Below are positions 10,390 through 21,300 of a stretch of 64,000 nucleotides of DNA, one piece after another. The translations under genes were made by a program, and so were the position numbers. The stretch covers positions 62,001 to 126,000 of the forward strand of contig WHUZ01000119.1 of NCBI GenBank assembly GCA_015179045.1, read 5' to 3'. Each line of letters starts with the position of its first letter. Within the stretch, counting starts at the first letter, position 1. This DNA comes from Kalaharituber pfeilii (lineage: Eukaryota > Ascomycota > Pezizomycetes > Pezizales > Pezizaceae). The notes under the pieces are model-generated. The model saw nothing but the letters and a program-made list of their open reading frames with translations, did no database searches and had not been told where the DNA came from.

Positions 10390-11630
10390 TCACCACCCCT
10401 AACCCAAAATTGCCAACACATCAACCCCGCGCCAAGCACCAATAAGTGGCCGAGAACCACCACCCATCCACCAATCAAATGCCGGGGGGTAAGAAGACTC
10501 TGAGGGCCCCCCGTCCCCATCCCCCGAACGGCTCCCCTGCTTCGACGATATATTCGACCAGATATATGATGCGACGGAACTCTGCTGGCCAACTATCCTA
10601 GAGGCAAATTGGAGGAGCTTGACAAAGAGCCATCGCCGCCCACCCGGAGGGCCACATTAATCAATCGATGGGATGGCAGATCCTCCACAACCCACGCAAG
10701 ACTCCCGGGAGATCCACTCCCGGACTGGCTGACCGCCCCGTCCCAAACGCCCCATCCGGCACACTGGGGTTCAGCTCCATCACCACCATCCAAACGTCAC
10801 CAGTGAACCCAGAAACGCGGCACCCCCGTCACCTGAGATCCTGGGTAAAGCCCCATCACACACATAGAAACGACGGCAACGGAACCCTCCCTGGGCCTCC
10901 CACACGCTCACACCACCACCCGTGCCCACCCCACTCGCGCCCACCCCACCACCCGCCCCCGCCGCGTCCAAGAAACGCAAGGGCAAGATAGCGGCACCAC
11001 AAGACAAGTACGCCATCAAACGCCGTCTAGACGACAAAGAGGCGGAAAAGATCGCGGCGTCCAGCGCCGACACACCCACACCCCTCCGACAGCTGAAACG
11101 CCCGCGGCGCCCAGCGCCAGCACCACCCCGACGCCCACTCCCCACCCGACCCCCCCATCGCCTACTCCCTGCCGGGCGAAAACCCCAACCGGCACCCGGA
11201 GGCCACCACCAGGACAAAAGGCGGCCTCGTAGTACACGGAATAGCCCTCCAGAAGGACCTGAAGAATGTCCGGAAATGGTTGGAGCCATCGAACAAAGAC
11301 TTGGGAAAAATTGCGGGAATTCGGTGGCTGAGGAAGAAGGCAAGACCATCAGCTCAGTTGTGGTATACCTGGAGGGACAGGTAGGGCTGGATAAGGTGAG
11401 ACTGGGGGGAAAATGGTTGAAGACCAGCCAATACGAGTGGGACAGGGGACTGAAGTAGACTGGGACTGAGACTGTTCTTCCTTCCGGAACTTGTTACTTT
11501 CCCCTTTTCATCGGAGGATCCGGAGATCTCTACTTCTTATCTGTCTTTTCCTTTCATTTCATATGTAACTAAATATCGCCATAGCCCTTAGGGCGGCAAG
11601 CGATTAATTATATATAAAAAAAAAAAAAAA
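10390..11630 (+). mobile_element. LINE L2-family, ORF1 plus 3' tail only
   Basis: A GC-rich leader (10390-10480) matches the reverse complement of 17575-17640 in the other L2 copy, including CAACCCCGCGCCA and CCACCAATCAAATGCCG. ORF1 remnants follow. After the ORF1 stop at 11458 the sequence passes within about 120 bp to the L2 3' tail (CGCCATAGCCCTTAGGGCGG...) and poly(A) ending near 11630. No endonuclease or reverse transcriptase region is present, so this is a non-autonomous deletion form. Confidence 0.7.
10481..11458 (+). pseudogene. LINE ORF1 (nucleic-acid-binding Gag-like protein), frameshifted
   Basis: The ORF starts MPGGKKT at 10481, parallel to MPKGKKT in the minus-strand copy ending at 17572. 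Several frameshifts break it: one frame stops near 10600, and others continue through DDIFDQIYDATELCW, a Pro/Arg-rich stretch at 10920-11210, and the conserved-looking TKGGLVVHGIA...IRWLRKK. A last shift near 11335 leads to GKTISSVVVYLEGQ and a stop at 11458. The RWL...SSVVVYL pattern is typical of ORF1 RNA-binding regions in fungal Tad1-like LINEs. The zinc knuckles expected downstream are absent. Confidence 0.6.
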
Positions 11631-12341
11631 TACTTAACGTCACTGACCGGGATCCGGCGCACTTCCGGAATCAAAACAACAGCCTCCTGTAAGGCCAAAT
11701 TTTCATAGAAGATAACCAAATTGCACATACAGCTTGGAGAGGCATAGAAAAGTAACTTCCGCAGCTCAGTTAGCCAATTGTAAATTTTGAATGATACTCT
11801 ATGGTAGTAGTTACCCAATTAGGCATCTTAAGCCTATGCTGGTGTAAAATAGCAAGATGGCTATTTAGGACCTTGAGCAAGTGCATATACCTTCTATAGT
11901 ATGTATTCAAGAGATCTGGAATGTTTCATGATAATTGGATATGTGCCGGGCCATTCGTAACAACGTTCCAGTGGCCACTGGCCCGGACCAGTGGCCACTA
12001 GCCCGGACTACTCAACGGAACGCTGGTTCGTGATCACACACTAGTACAACGCATTGACCTTTTTGTTCTGCGCACAGAACTACAACAGAATGTTGGTATG
12101 TTGGTGGCTGTTAAAATACTAGAAGGTTCGGAATTGTGATTGTCTAAATCATTTGTTTATTTTTTTGTTTTATTTACTCAAGTATTTAAACTTGATATTT
12201 TTCCATGCTGTCGGTATTTTGAATGTATTCTACATATATCGCATTCTGTTCCATACACTTCTCTAGTATACAACGCCAAGCCTATCTTATTTACCTAAAC
12301 TGGTATTACTTTTCAGCCTCATTCCTTAACAATCTTTACCT

Positions 12342-12690
12342 ATGGAGCCTTTTACACCCGAAATTCGCCATCAATTCGAGCTATATATTCAATCTCGGGA
12401 TCATACAAATAGATATCAAATGGAACCTCAGAAGTTACGTGAAATCCGAATTTTCTGTCGTGATCCAGAACGGCCCGTGTCTTCAGCAGCTGAGAATAAT
12501 GTTAAAACTCTTGCTAAGGTAAGTATAACCTATAATGAGATTAATAAGATATTAACAAATTAGAAATTTTTTATTAATGAGGATGGCGTTCTAATGCGCA
12601 AAGCGAATCCTCCCCAAAACGAATACCATCGTGAGGTTATTATAGAAGATCGAGCATTTGACATTATTCAAGATGTTCATTGCAATCTTG
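12342..12690 (+). pseudogene. N-terminal fragment of G2 integrase-like transposase, one intron
   Basis: Exon 1 starts at the ATG at 12342 (MEPFTPEIRHQF...) and ends ...NNVKTLAK at 12518. A 45-nt intron follows (12519-12563, GTAAGT...TTAG), and exon 2 reads FFINEDGVLMRKANPP...HREVIIED. The layout matches the G1 transposase N-terminus (an RQIRRFLNNP-type helix, then ...NDEGNLMKLPNE...). The coding region stops where the minisatellite begins at 12690, before any zinc-binding or rve motif. It is a fossil N-terminus only. Confidence 0.68.
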
Positions 12691-13006
12691 AAGCTGTTTT
12701 TCCTGTCGCCGGAGGGGGTCATTCATCACGCTGTATTTTTTTTTGCCCTGTCGCCGGAGGGGTCCTTGATGAAGCTGATTTTTCCTGTCACTGGAGAGGT
12801 CCTTGATAAAGCTGTTTTTTCCTGTCGCTGGGGGTCCTTGATGAAGCTGTGTTTTCCTGTCGCCGGAGGGGTCCTTGCTGCTGCTGTTTTTTTTTTTTTT
12901 TCGCCGGAGACGGTCCTTAATGAAGCTGTTTTTTCCTGTCGCTGGAGGGGTCCTTGGTAGAGCTGTGTTTTCCTGTGGCAGGGAGAGGTCTTTAGTGACG
13001 CTGTTT
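12690..13006. repeat. 37-40-bp minisatellite replacing the G2 core
   Basis: About eight imperfect copies of a unit such as GAAGCTGTTTTTTCCTGTCG followed by CCGGAGGGGTCCTTGAT. Variation is mostly in the T-run length and the CCGG/CTGG position. The array fills the element interior between the transposase fragment and the right terminal repeat. Confidence 0.85.
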
Positions 13007-13240
13007 TATCAAATAGTGGATGTGTGGATACGCGAGTGTGTGTGTGTGAGTTTGAGAGGGTGAATTGTAGGTAGAATGAGAAAATTCAAATTCTGAGTGG
13101 CCCGGGCCAGTGGCCACTGGAACGTTTGTTACGAATGGCCCGGCACAGATACATATGGAACAAGTAGTGAGTTAATATCCATATATATATTTCTACTGCT
13201 AGAAGGAAATTTTGATATTGATAACAAAAAGAAAAAGTAT

Positions 13241-13275
13241 GTTTCCTCGCATGCCGCCCGATGGGCTAGGACGAG
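13241..13275 (-). mobile_element. Decayed LINE L2-family tail
   Basis: CCTCGCATGCCGCCCGATGG and GCTAGGACGAG match the L2 3' end, but the poly(T) run is no longer recognisable. Old copy. Confidence 0.55.
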
Positions 13276-13760
13276 ATTTACTAAATATCGCAGAACAGCA
13301 GTGTACAATCCCGATGGCCAAAATAGGAAAGAGTTGGGATACGTCTGGAGAATACATTAACAAAAGGACAATCGTTACGCAAAAGGACAGGTATCTAGCA
13401 CGCACTGAATGGAGAGAAGAGATTTGGTTTGTGGTAGTATTGCGTTATTGATAAGAAGAGATGGCAGAAGTTAAAGGCGGGATGGGAGGGACCATATCAG
13501 CCAGTGGCCAAGAACAGGCGTTCATGGGATGCGCAAGCAAAGTATAGTACGTTGTAAAAGTTGCAACTTGCTAGCTAAGGCATAAAATGAAAATAACAAC
13601 GTGAAATTATGTCGCAAATCATCACTATCCTGCCTCCATATGTAATCACCGTATCAACACCCAGACATTGCATACCACCTTCACAAATATTCACCTAACC
13701 CTATTTAAAATCCGAATCTTGTCCGATTTCGAGCTATTGCTCCTCTCTCAGTGACCTCTA

Positions 13761-15416
13761 CTATACTGGTGTTCCGGCACTGAGATCCTTTCCAAGATTG
13801 GGATCAAAAGCCAGATAAGCCAACCCTGTTGAGTACATTTTGGTATCACCCCAAGTATTTGCACGCCACATAAACCCATACTGATTGGTCCTTGAGCTCT
13901 TGATGACCTCTGTCCAAAGCCTGAAGGTTGTTGCAGCCTCCAAATCAAAGGCATGCAGACCGAGAAAGATGTTAGGGGCGCTTTCAAAAACTGCCTGTAA
14001 TGGTTCAGAATTATCTCAGTTTCCGAGTAACCTTATCGGTCTAAAAGTTGAGGATGACATTGGCTAGAGACTTACCTCTCCGACAAATGACTTGTACCAT
14101 GCATTAAACTGCTGGGGGCAGTCCGAAGGCCTCAACTGGTCTGTATTAACAACTCCACTGGTGATGCCTGGAGTGCCCTCCAGATATGCAACCCATGTCA
14201 CACCCAACCCTAAGACAACTGTTTGCGCCCATGTCCGCAGTTTGAGCGTGAACCCCTTCTCCGATACATTAATTGCTTCAGTGCTAACCCTCCAATTATG
14301 ACCATCACCAAAATGCAACCCATTTATAAACACCACCACTTTTGCATTTTTGTCAAACTGTTGGGGAAACTGGATTGGGATGAGCTTGGGCCCACCTGCT
14401 TCAGTAAGTGATTCCGTCATGTTATAAGTCCCAGTACGGAGGACTGGATGGTCTGCAGGGATCTCAAGCCAGCTGCAGTAGGCACCATGGATGACAGTAG
14501 TACCAGAATCGAGAATAGTATTGTAGATTGGGTTGGCATACTTCTCAACCCATTGGTAGGAGGCGTAAAGATAGAGGTCATTAATGGGGGAAGCATCAAT
14601 GCCGGTAAGGGCAAAGGCGAGGAAGGGGAGTGGAAGCTGCGTCTGGTTGGGTCTGGTCCAGTAGATAGGGCCTGCGGGGATTTTGGGGTTGCATTGGGCC
14701 CAGGTCTTGATATTAACTGTTGACAATCTTGGGGTAGCGGGTGTTTCTTGTGTGAGCCTCAATAAAACAATCGCCGCATCTGGATATTCTCTAATTAAAG
14801 ATGCAAACTCTGGAAGGTGGCAAATACTGGACAGCATTGATGCCACATATTGTAAAAGGTAATCTGCCAGGTCTTCATTCAAATTTGGAAGATTACCTAT
14901 GGCATATCTCGCAGCTGCCAGCACCATTGATGGCGTAAGGTTGGTCTTGTCTGCCTGTCGCTTCTTAAGGAATCCCTTCACTTTGCCAAAACTAAATGTT
15001 TTGAATTCCTGAACACTGAATCGGTCTGCTAGGACGTAGAGTTTCGTATATATCAGGAGGGAACTGCCTGGTTCCTCAAATTCATCGCTAGTGAACAAAT
15101 TACAAGTGCTTAAATGAGCAATGAAATGTTAGCCACCAGACGACAGAAAGATTTACTACTGTTGAGCTAATCAGGGAGAACGTTACATGGTGTGTTCCTT
15201 CAAATATGCCCATTGCAGGAATTTCTGTAACGTAGCTGTATCAACTTCCCTAAGTAACATCTCTCCCGCTACCTGGTTGTCCGTGAGCTGCCGCCACTTT
15301 GGTGACAACCCAGCCAATAACTCCTTGTGAATGTAATATGCAGAGCCATCATCTAGAATGATTTTGAAAAGCGGGCTTTGAAGTACATTCCGGTTTAACG
15401 AGGTAGGTGCAGTCAT
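13761..15416 (-). CDS. BTB/POZ domain plus C-terminal H-type lectin domains
   Basis: Three exons on the minus strand: 15416-15187, 15108-14076 and 13994-13761. The introns are 78 nt (15186-15109, branch GCTAAC) and 81 nt (14075-13995, GTAAGT...TTACAG). Frames join in phase, giving about 498 residues. The N-terminus is BTB-like (SPLFKIILDDGSAYYIHKEL, FLQWAYL, then IYTKLYVLADRFSVQEFK). The C-terminus has two H-type-lectin-like units: one with VVVFINGLHF...NWRVSTEAI...GFTLKLRTWA, the second, mostly in exon 3, with APNIFLGLHAFDLE...GFMWRANTWGDTKMYS. BTB domains mediate dimerisation or Cullin-3 docking, and H-type lectins bind GalNAc-like sugars. The fusion suggests an intracellular glycan-sensing or adaptor protein (inference). 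The ATG at 15416 is the first in frame. An AG acceptor at 15459 leaves room for an upstream exon. Confidence 0.75.
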
Positions 15417-15464
15417 AGCTGCAGTATTATATCCTGACGTCGAGCTAGCTTTCTCGTCCTGCAA

Positions 15465-16069
15465 TTATTTAGTTTCTTGATTAAAAGCAATATAACGATT
15501 CTAGGATTGTGGGAATTCTTGATTGAAAATAGCATCCACCGGTAATGGAGGAGGAAGATAAGATAGAACACCAAAGCCCATGCAAGTGGTGTCGAAGAGA
15601 GTGCATACGCCCATCTGTATCCATTTGGGCGTAGATTCTCATAGCTAGCTCATAGCGAATTGCGGGTTACGAGACCGCCAGCTCTCATTATTCTACTCCC
15701 ACTTCCCAAAGGCGTCCTTTGGCCTCTTAGGCTTGTCCTTCTCTTTTTATCGTTCAAGTAATCAATATAATGAACAATTCCACCTACCTCTGACGTTGAT
15801 GCTAATTTTTGCTCCATTTCTTCCTCGCAATGTAGATGCTGATGTTTTCTTGTCAACCTTGTCTGACTTGGGATGACAGCGAGACTACTGATATTTTCCT
15901 GAAGCTTAGGGCAGATTAAGATACCCGCGAACGGTGCGTCTGTCGATGTGCGGAGATGCAAAGTTAGATTAGGCCTTCAGCCTTGGCATTCGAACCCATC
16001 AACAAGCAACTCTTACTATAGCAAATGCGGTAATGATTGGCCACTGAGCCCTCTTGGCACTCCTCCTGG
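15465..16069. other. Intergenic, no gene recognised
   Basis: Upstream flank of the BTB-lectin gene. Short ORFs here show no recognisable motif. Promoter elements could not be assigned by eye. Confidence 0.5.
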
Positions 16070-16077
16070 TGCACCCT

Positions 16078-16145
16078 TTTTCTTTTTTTTTTTTTTTTTT
16101 TCCCTAAAATTTCACGTAACCCCGATCGCCATGGCAGGGCCCTCA
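16078..16145 (-). mobile_element. LINE L1-family tail insertion
   Basis: Poly(T) with TTCACGTAACCCCGATCGCC and ATGGCAGGG, internally shortened compared with other tails. TGCACCCT occurs at 16070-16077 and 16146-16153, an 8-bp duplication. Confidence 0.78.
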
Positions 16146-16189
16146 TGCACCCTGCTATTGTATTACTTATTGGAGGTATATTGGAGGTA

Positions 16190-16242
16190 TATATATATAT
16201 ATATATCACGTATTCCCACTTGCAGCTGTTCGTTCACGGCCA
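16190..16242 (-). mobile_element. Decayed LINE L1-family tail with AT-microsatellite tail
   Basis: An (AT)n run instead of poly(T), then TCACGTATTCCCACTTGCAG and CTGTTCGTTCACGGCCAGG. It matches the L1 tail with several substitutions. Older than its neighbours. Confidence 0.55.
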
Positions 16243-16264
16243 GGATCCCTGGACCGAAGTCCTT

Positions 16265-16328
16265 TGCCCTGCCATGGCGAACAGCTGCAACCGGGGTCAC
16301 GTGAAATAAAAAAAAAAAAAAAAAAAAA
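16265..16328 (+). mobile_element. LINE L1-family tail insertion
   Basis: GCCCTGCCATGGCGAACAGC...GGGGTCACGTGAAAT plus poly(A), flanked by GACCGAAGTCCTT (16252-16264) and GACCGCAGTCCTT (16329-16341), a 13-bp duplication with one mismatch. Confidence 0.88.
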
Positions 16329-16819
16329 GACCGCAGTCCTTATGGCCCGGAGACAGGCACCTGTGCAACTACCCACAACATCGTAGCGTCTGCTATAAAA
16401 ACAAAAAGAAAACCGACAACTATTAAGATTGTATTAGGTCAGTTGATGTCAGTGAATCAGATTCTACAGTTTTAATCGCAAGAAAGTCAAAAATCCGAGA
16501 TTCATGATCAAATTCATTTTCCTCCACACTTAGAAATGCCTTATTAATATATTCAACCTGACCTCTTGTCTCCAAAAAAACGTGAAACATACTATAGAAA
16601 CTCAAAAGCATCATTCGCTCAGCCCTGGCCTACTCAAGTGTAGTCAATCTTTTCCTGTAGCAATTGTTGTTGAAACATTACTTTGCACATGTTGCAGTTA
16701 CGCATATAGAATGCTTAGGTATGACGGTTGCTATGTTTCGTTACATTTAGCTGCATGATTATTACCTTGCATATGATTCACTTCTCAATGACTACTTTGC
16801 GGCTCAACTACAGAAGATA

Positions 16820-16858
16820 TTTTTTTTTTTTATATATATCATTACCCGCATGCCGCCT
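16820..16858 (-). mobile_element. LINE L2-family tail (very short)
   Basis: Poly(T), then ATATATATCATTACCCGCAT and GCCGCC. Only about 18 bp of the L2 3' end is present. Confidence 0.55.
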
Positions 16859-16954
16859 TCCTGCTACAGATGATTCGTATACCTTTCTGGCTCGTCATGG
16901 TTTTATGCAGTGCTACGCCTCGCATGAATTTAATCCTATGTACTCCGTACTTAT

Positions 16955-16995
16955 CTCGCCATAGCCTGTAAGGCGGCATGCGAGTTAAAAAAAAA
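16955..16995 (+). mobile_element. LINE L2-family tail insertion
   Basis: CTCGCCATAGCCTGTAAGGC and GGCATGCGAGTT with a short A-run. It lies about 100 bp from the inverted tail at 16820-16858, so the pair can form a hairpin. Confidence 0.68.
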
Positions 16996-17247
16996 GTATA
17001 TAATCCTACTCGTCTTGCGACTCTTTACTCAATAGACTTAATGGTATCTCTATCTCTTTCCTTCGTGAGTAGCTTTACCGCGATAATGCACCAACCGTAT
17101 ACCTGATTGTTTCTATCATTGTCTGGTATAAAGCTTGGCTTTGGAATTGTTAATTTATAAAGGTATGCAGAAATGTCTGGTTGGACGTGTCACGTCATGA
17201 CGGGTCAATGTGTCAGAAATCAGTGAGGGCAATGATGGATGCTAGTA

Positions 17248-17721
17248 AATTTTTTTTTTTTTTTTTTTTTTTAATCAGTACTCGCAGCCCCGTAGGGCAG
17301 GGGGCGTCAGGCCCTCCACCCCATACTGTCATCGCATCCCCGTCGAATCTTACGACCAGGACTGAGCCGGGTTTTGGGGCATGGTCTCTCTTTGCCCTGA
17401 GCTTCCATAGGGAGACGAGCACCTGGGAGCAACTGATACCCGCCTCTCTCAGGGACTTGACCGTGACATCCCAGTTAGGTGCGTCTTGGTTCTCCACGGG
17501 GGGAGGGGGCGGAGGGGGCGGAGGGGGCGGCGCGGGGGAGTCGGTCCTTTTCGTCTTCTTGCCTTTCGGCATTTGATTGGTCAGTGGGTGGTGGCGCGGG
17601 GCTGTTATTGGTGTTTGGCGCGGGGTTGGTGTGTTGGCAACGAGGTGGTGAGGAGTGGATTTCCCTGAAATTTCACCCCGACGGGAAAACTTGTGAAGTA
17701 GGGTATTTCGGGATAAAAATC
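17248..17721 (-). mobile_element. Mini-LINE (L2): leader, ORF1 start and tail, 10-bp target duplication
   Basis: The 474-bp insertion is flanked by exact duplications GATGCTAGTA (17238-17247 and 17722-17731). The minus strand carries the L2 leader, an ORF1 beginning MPKGKKTKRTDSP with a poly-Pro tract (position 17572 downward), a segment GSVLVVRFDGD, and then directly the L2 3' end and poly(A). The ORF runs through the poly(A) as a lysine run and stops beyond the duplication. Nothing between ORF1 and the tail is retained, yet the target duplication is intact. It was therefore mobilised in this short form. Confidence 0.8.
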
Positions 17722-17731
17722 GATGCTAGTA

Positions 17732-18349
17732 GAAGCCCGAGAGCAACCACATGCTCTATGTATAAAGATGTCATACTTTGGCTACTCTATCTACGGAGGA
17801 ATAATAATCATCACTTCCACCTAACTTTAAGAGGAATATACAGACAAAATTTGCATTCTTGAGCTAATTGGCGGACTTCTACTTCATCATCTGTACTTTG
17901 TGGTCGCCAAGTGATCGAAAATCCTGATGACTTAACGTAGTGATAGTTGAAGCACCAGAAATGATGACCGTAGCTTTTAAAACCTCCGATACATAAGACG
18001 AGCTCTCCGGTTCAGTATCTTCTAATAATACCCCTACAGCAGCTCCCCTCTGGGGTGCTTTGAGCCTCTTCCCCTTATCAAACATAGCCTTTTCTCCTCT
18101 CCAGCTCCATGTGCAAAATTTCCTGTGGTTATCTGTGGAGCCTGCACGTCTCTGCTGTTCATACTTCTCTTTTGATCTCTATTTGCCCTACACAGAGACT
18201 ACCACTTTCGCCTTAGCGGCTTATGTCCGCTCCTGGGTAGCTTTTGGGCAATCCTCCATCTTCTAGACCTTCTCCTCTTTTCCCATTCTCTGCAGCATGT
18301 TCCTCCTGTTTCAATCTCTTCCGCTCCTCTACCTAAAGTAGCTGAGCAA
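17732..18349. other. No confident gene
   Basis: A 68-codon minus-strand ORF at 17879-18085 (MFDKGKRLKAPQRGA...) is preceded in frame by more open codons and could be a fragment of a decayed transposase C-terminus. I could not identify its family. Confidence 0.35.
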
Positions 18350-18382
<33 letters not shown>

Positions 18383-21300
18383 ATAACCCCGCTTGTAGCA
18401 CTTGGCCATGGCAGGGTCCCTGGGCAAGCCCTCATAGCCCGGAGACAGGCTAAACTAACTCTCTACGTACATGGCCCCCACGCGCCGTCGCCCCCGCTCT
18501 CCTAGCTTCTGGAACTTGACCCCGCATTCTCCTACCTTCTAGAACTTGACCCCAGCGAAGAAATTCTCCAAAACGTCATCCTCCTCCCCATTCTCCGCCT
18601 TTCTCTTCCAATTCTTTTCCATGTCGCCCCACCTCTCAAAGCCTTCTGGACGGTTCTTCTGGTTTCTGCATCGGAAAGCGAGGTGCTCCCCGGTTTGCAC
18701 CTCCCCGCACCTGCACTTATCCGACCCAGCCGCCCCTATCCTCTTCAACCACACTGCACACCTCCCTCTCTCCAGGCGCAAGGCAGTGAAATTGGATACT
18801 GCTATCCTATTCCACTCCATGACCTTTCCTCCTCCAAAGCCCTCCACTTCTCTCTTCTCCTTCCTCCACGCCTTCAGCCTCTGGCGCACCCCGCTTCCGG
18901 TGGCCACCTCCTTTCCCTGCATCACCGTCCCCTTCTTTGCCCATTCATCCGCCTTCTCGTTGCCTGCGATTCCGATGTGAGCTTTTACCCACAACAGTTT
19001 CGCATCCCCCCCCTTCTTCTTTCTCCTCGCCACTGCATTCACCACCCTTCTTACATCCTCCGTCTTTCCCTTTCCCTCCCTGCCTGCCTTCTGGATCGCC
19101 ATGACGGCAGCCTCAGAATCTAAACAGATCAGTACAGGGACCTTCTCCTCCACACTCTCCAGCGCCTTTCTCACTCCCCTCACCTCCCCATCGAACACCG
19201 TCGCCGTTCTCCCCACCACCTCCGCCACGGCTGCCGACCTCCCCCACACCCCTGCTCCCACCTTGCTGTCCTCGATCTTGCTGCCGTCGGAGAAAAGGAC
19301 TGCCCTTTTTCTTCCGGCTTCCCCGATCGCGGCTTCCCACTCCCCCCTCGTCTCCACTTCTCCTTTCCGCCTCTCCACCACTTCCACCTCCACCTTCTCA
19401 CACCCCCCTCCCCACGAGATCTCCTCCCCCTCCTCCGAGAACCTCGCCCACTGACCTTGCCAGCGGTCCAGCACTGCTTCATACCCCTCATTCTCGACCA
19501 CCGCCCACTGCACCCCCCAGTCTCTCCAGTTTCTCGCCTCCTCCTCTCTCTCCTCACTCCCTCCGAAGTCGCCCGTGCAAAGCTCCGCCAGCTCTGACGG
19601 CGCCTCCACCTCCCGGACGATCGCCCTCGCTTGCGCGCCATCCAGGACCGTCTCCACGTCCTCCACTCCACACACCGCACTCACCCCTCGTACCCCCGCT
19701 CCTCTCCCTCCTCCAGCCGCCTTCTTCAACACCTGCAGCTGGACTCTCTCCATCTCCTTCCTCCATTCCTTCTGTCCCCTCCACCCGATCTCGCTTCCCC
19801 ACATTGCAACCGCCCTCACCATCCCCGTGTAGGCTTGCCTCCAGCTGCGTGGAGACATCCCCCAGTTCCGGTTGCCCAGTCCAGAGAGAGCCCCCGCCAG
19901 CCTCCGCGCTCGGCTCAGCCTGTTTCGCCAATGTGCGCCAAAGGTCAAGTTCTCATCGAAGATGACCCCTAACCACTTTAGCATCTCCCCCTCTTTCTTC
20001 CACCTCCTTCCCACCCCGAAGGTTATCATCTCCCACTTCGACTCCTCCAGCGGGATCTGATCTTCTTCCGCCACCTCCGCCATTGCCACCTTCACTTTCT
20101 CCCTGAGCCGCCCCATATCCCAGTACCCGTGCCAGTCTAGGATCGTTGCTGCCAGGTCGTCGACGTACGATGGCACTTCTACCTCCGCCCCCATCGCCAC
20201 CCCTCTCAGCCTTCTCTCCATCTTCTCAATGGTGGGTGCCATGAAGATGAGGAAGATGACCGGTGACAGTGGTGACCCTTGCGGAACCCCCACGTTCGAC
20301 CTGCCCCTCCCTTTCTCCTCGCCGTCCCACCACACTCCAAACTCCCTGCCTCCCATAAACTAACTCATCCCCGATGGGAGTCTTCAGGGCAGCTTTGATC
20401 AATCGGTATCCGATTCCGTCGGGTCCCGGTGCCGAATTGTTTTTGGTGCCCTGCAACGCAGCCCTCACTTCTCCTTCTACTCTCTCCCTCTCCCTCTCAT
20501 CCCCCTCCTCCTCCGCTTCCCCCTCCCCCACCTCCTCCCCCGCCTCTGCCTCCCCCTCTTCCCTCCACGCAAAATTCCTCTCCACCAGCGCCCTCACCTT
20601 CTCTCCGTCCCCCTCCAACTTCCTCCCCTCCTCATCTTTCAACCTTCCCATCCTCTCCTTTCCTCCGAAAGGGTCCTTCGCCACCCTCACCACCCTCCAT
20701 GGGTCGCTATACCCTTCCTCTTCTACGAACCCCCTCCAGCACTTCTTCTTCTCCTCCCGGATCTTCCACTTCATCCTTTGCACCGCCGCCTTCCAACCCC
20801 TCACCCTCTCCCCCTCCGTCAACCTCGCTCTGGCCCCTATCCCCCCCCGTGCCAGCCTGTTGACTTCTTTCCTCATCTCCTCTATCTCTTCCGTCCACCA
20901 CCTCTTGCTCCTCCCCCCAACTCTCACCTCTTTCTCTAGGGACCTCTTCCACCTTTTCAGCCTCTCGTATGCGGTCCCTCCCCCTACCCTCTCCAACCAC
21001 TCCTTCCTTTCCTCCTCCTCCCACTCCCCCCCCCACCCCTCTACCTCCTCTTCCATCCTCTCCCAGTCAACCCTCACTACCCTGTTCTCCCCTTCTTCCA
21101 CCTCCCCCTCTCCCCTGAATTCTACCACCAGCCCCGAGTGGTCCGACCCCACATCCACCAGGCCCACCCGGTCCACCGTCACTCCCCTTACCCACACCAA
21201 GTCGATCCTCGACTCTCTCAACCTCCCCTCCACTTCCCTCCTCCACGTTGCTTCCCTTTCTCCCACCAAGGTGAAGCCAGCCCCCTCCATCCTCTCCCTC

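Larger units (their letters stand above)
11942..13147 (+). mobile_element. Second Ginger-like family (G2), non-autonomous, 4-bp target duplication
   Basis: Terminal inverted repeats of about 45 bp begin TGTGCCGGGCCATTCG (11942) and end CGAATGGCCCGGCACA (13147). Both contain a CCAGTGGCCACTGG palindrome. Flanking 4-bp duplications are GATA (11938-11941 and 13148-13151). Inside are the N-terminal exons of an integrase-like transposase, then a minisatellite where the catalytic core should be. TG...CA ends and a 4-bp duplication parallel G1, but the terminal sequence differs. Confidence 0.82.
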
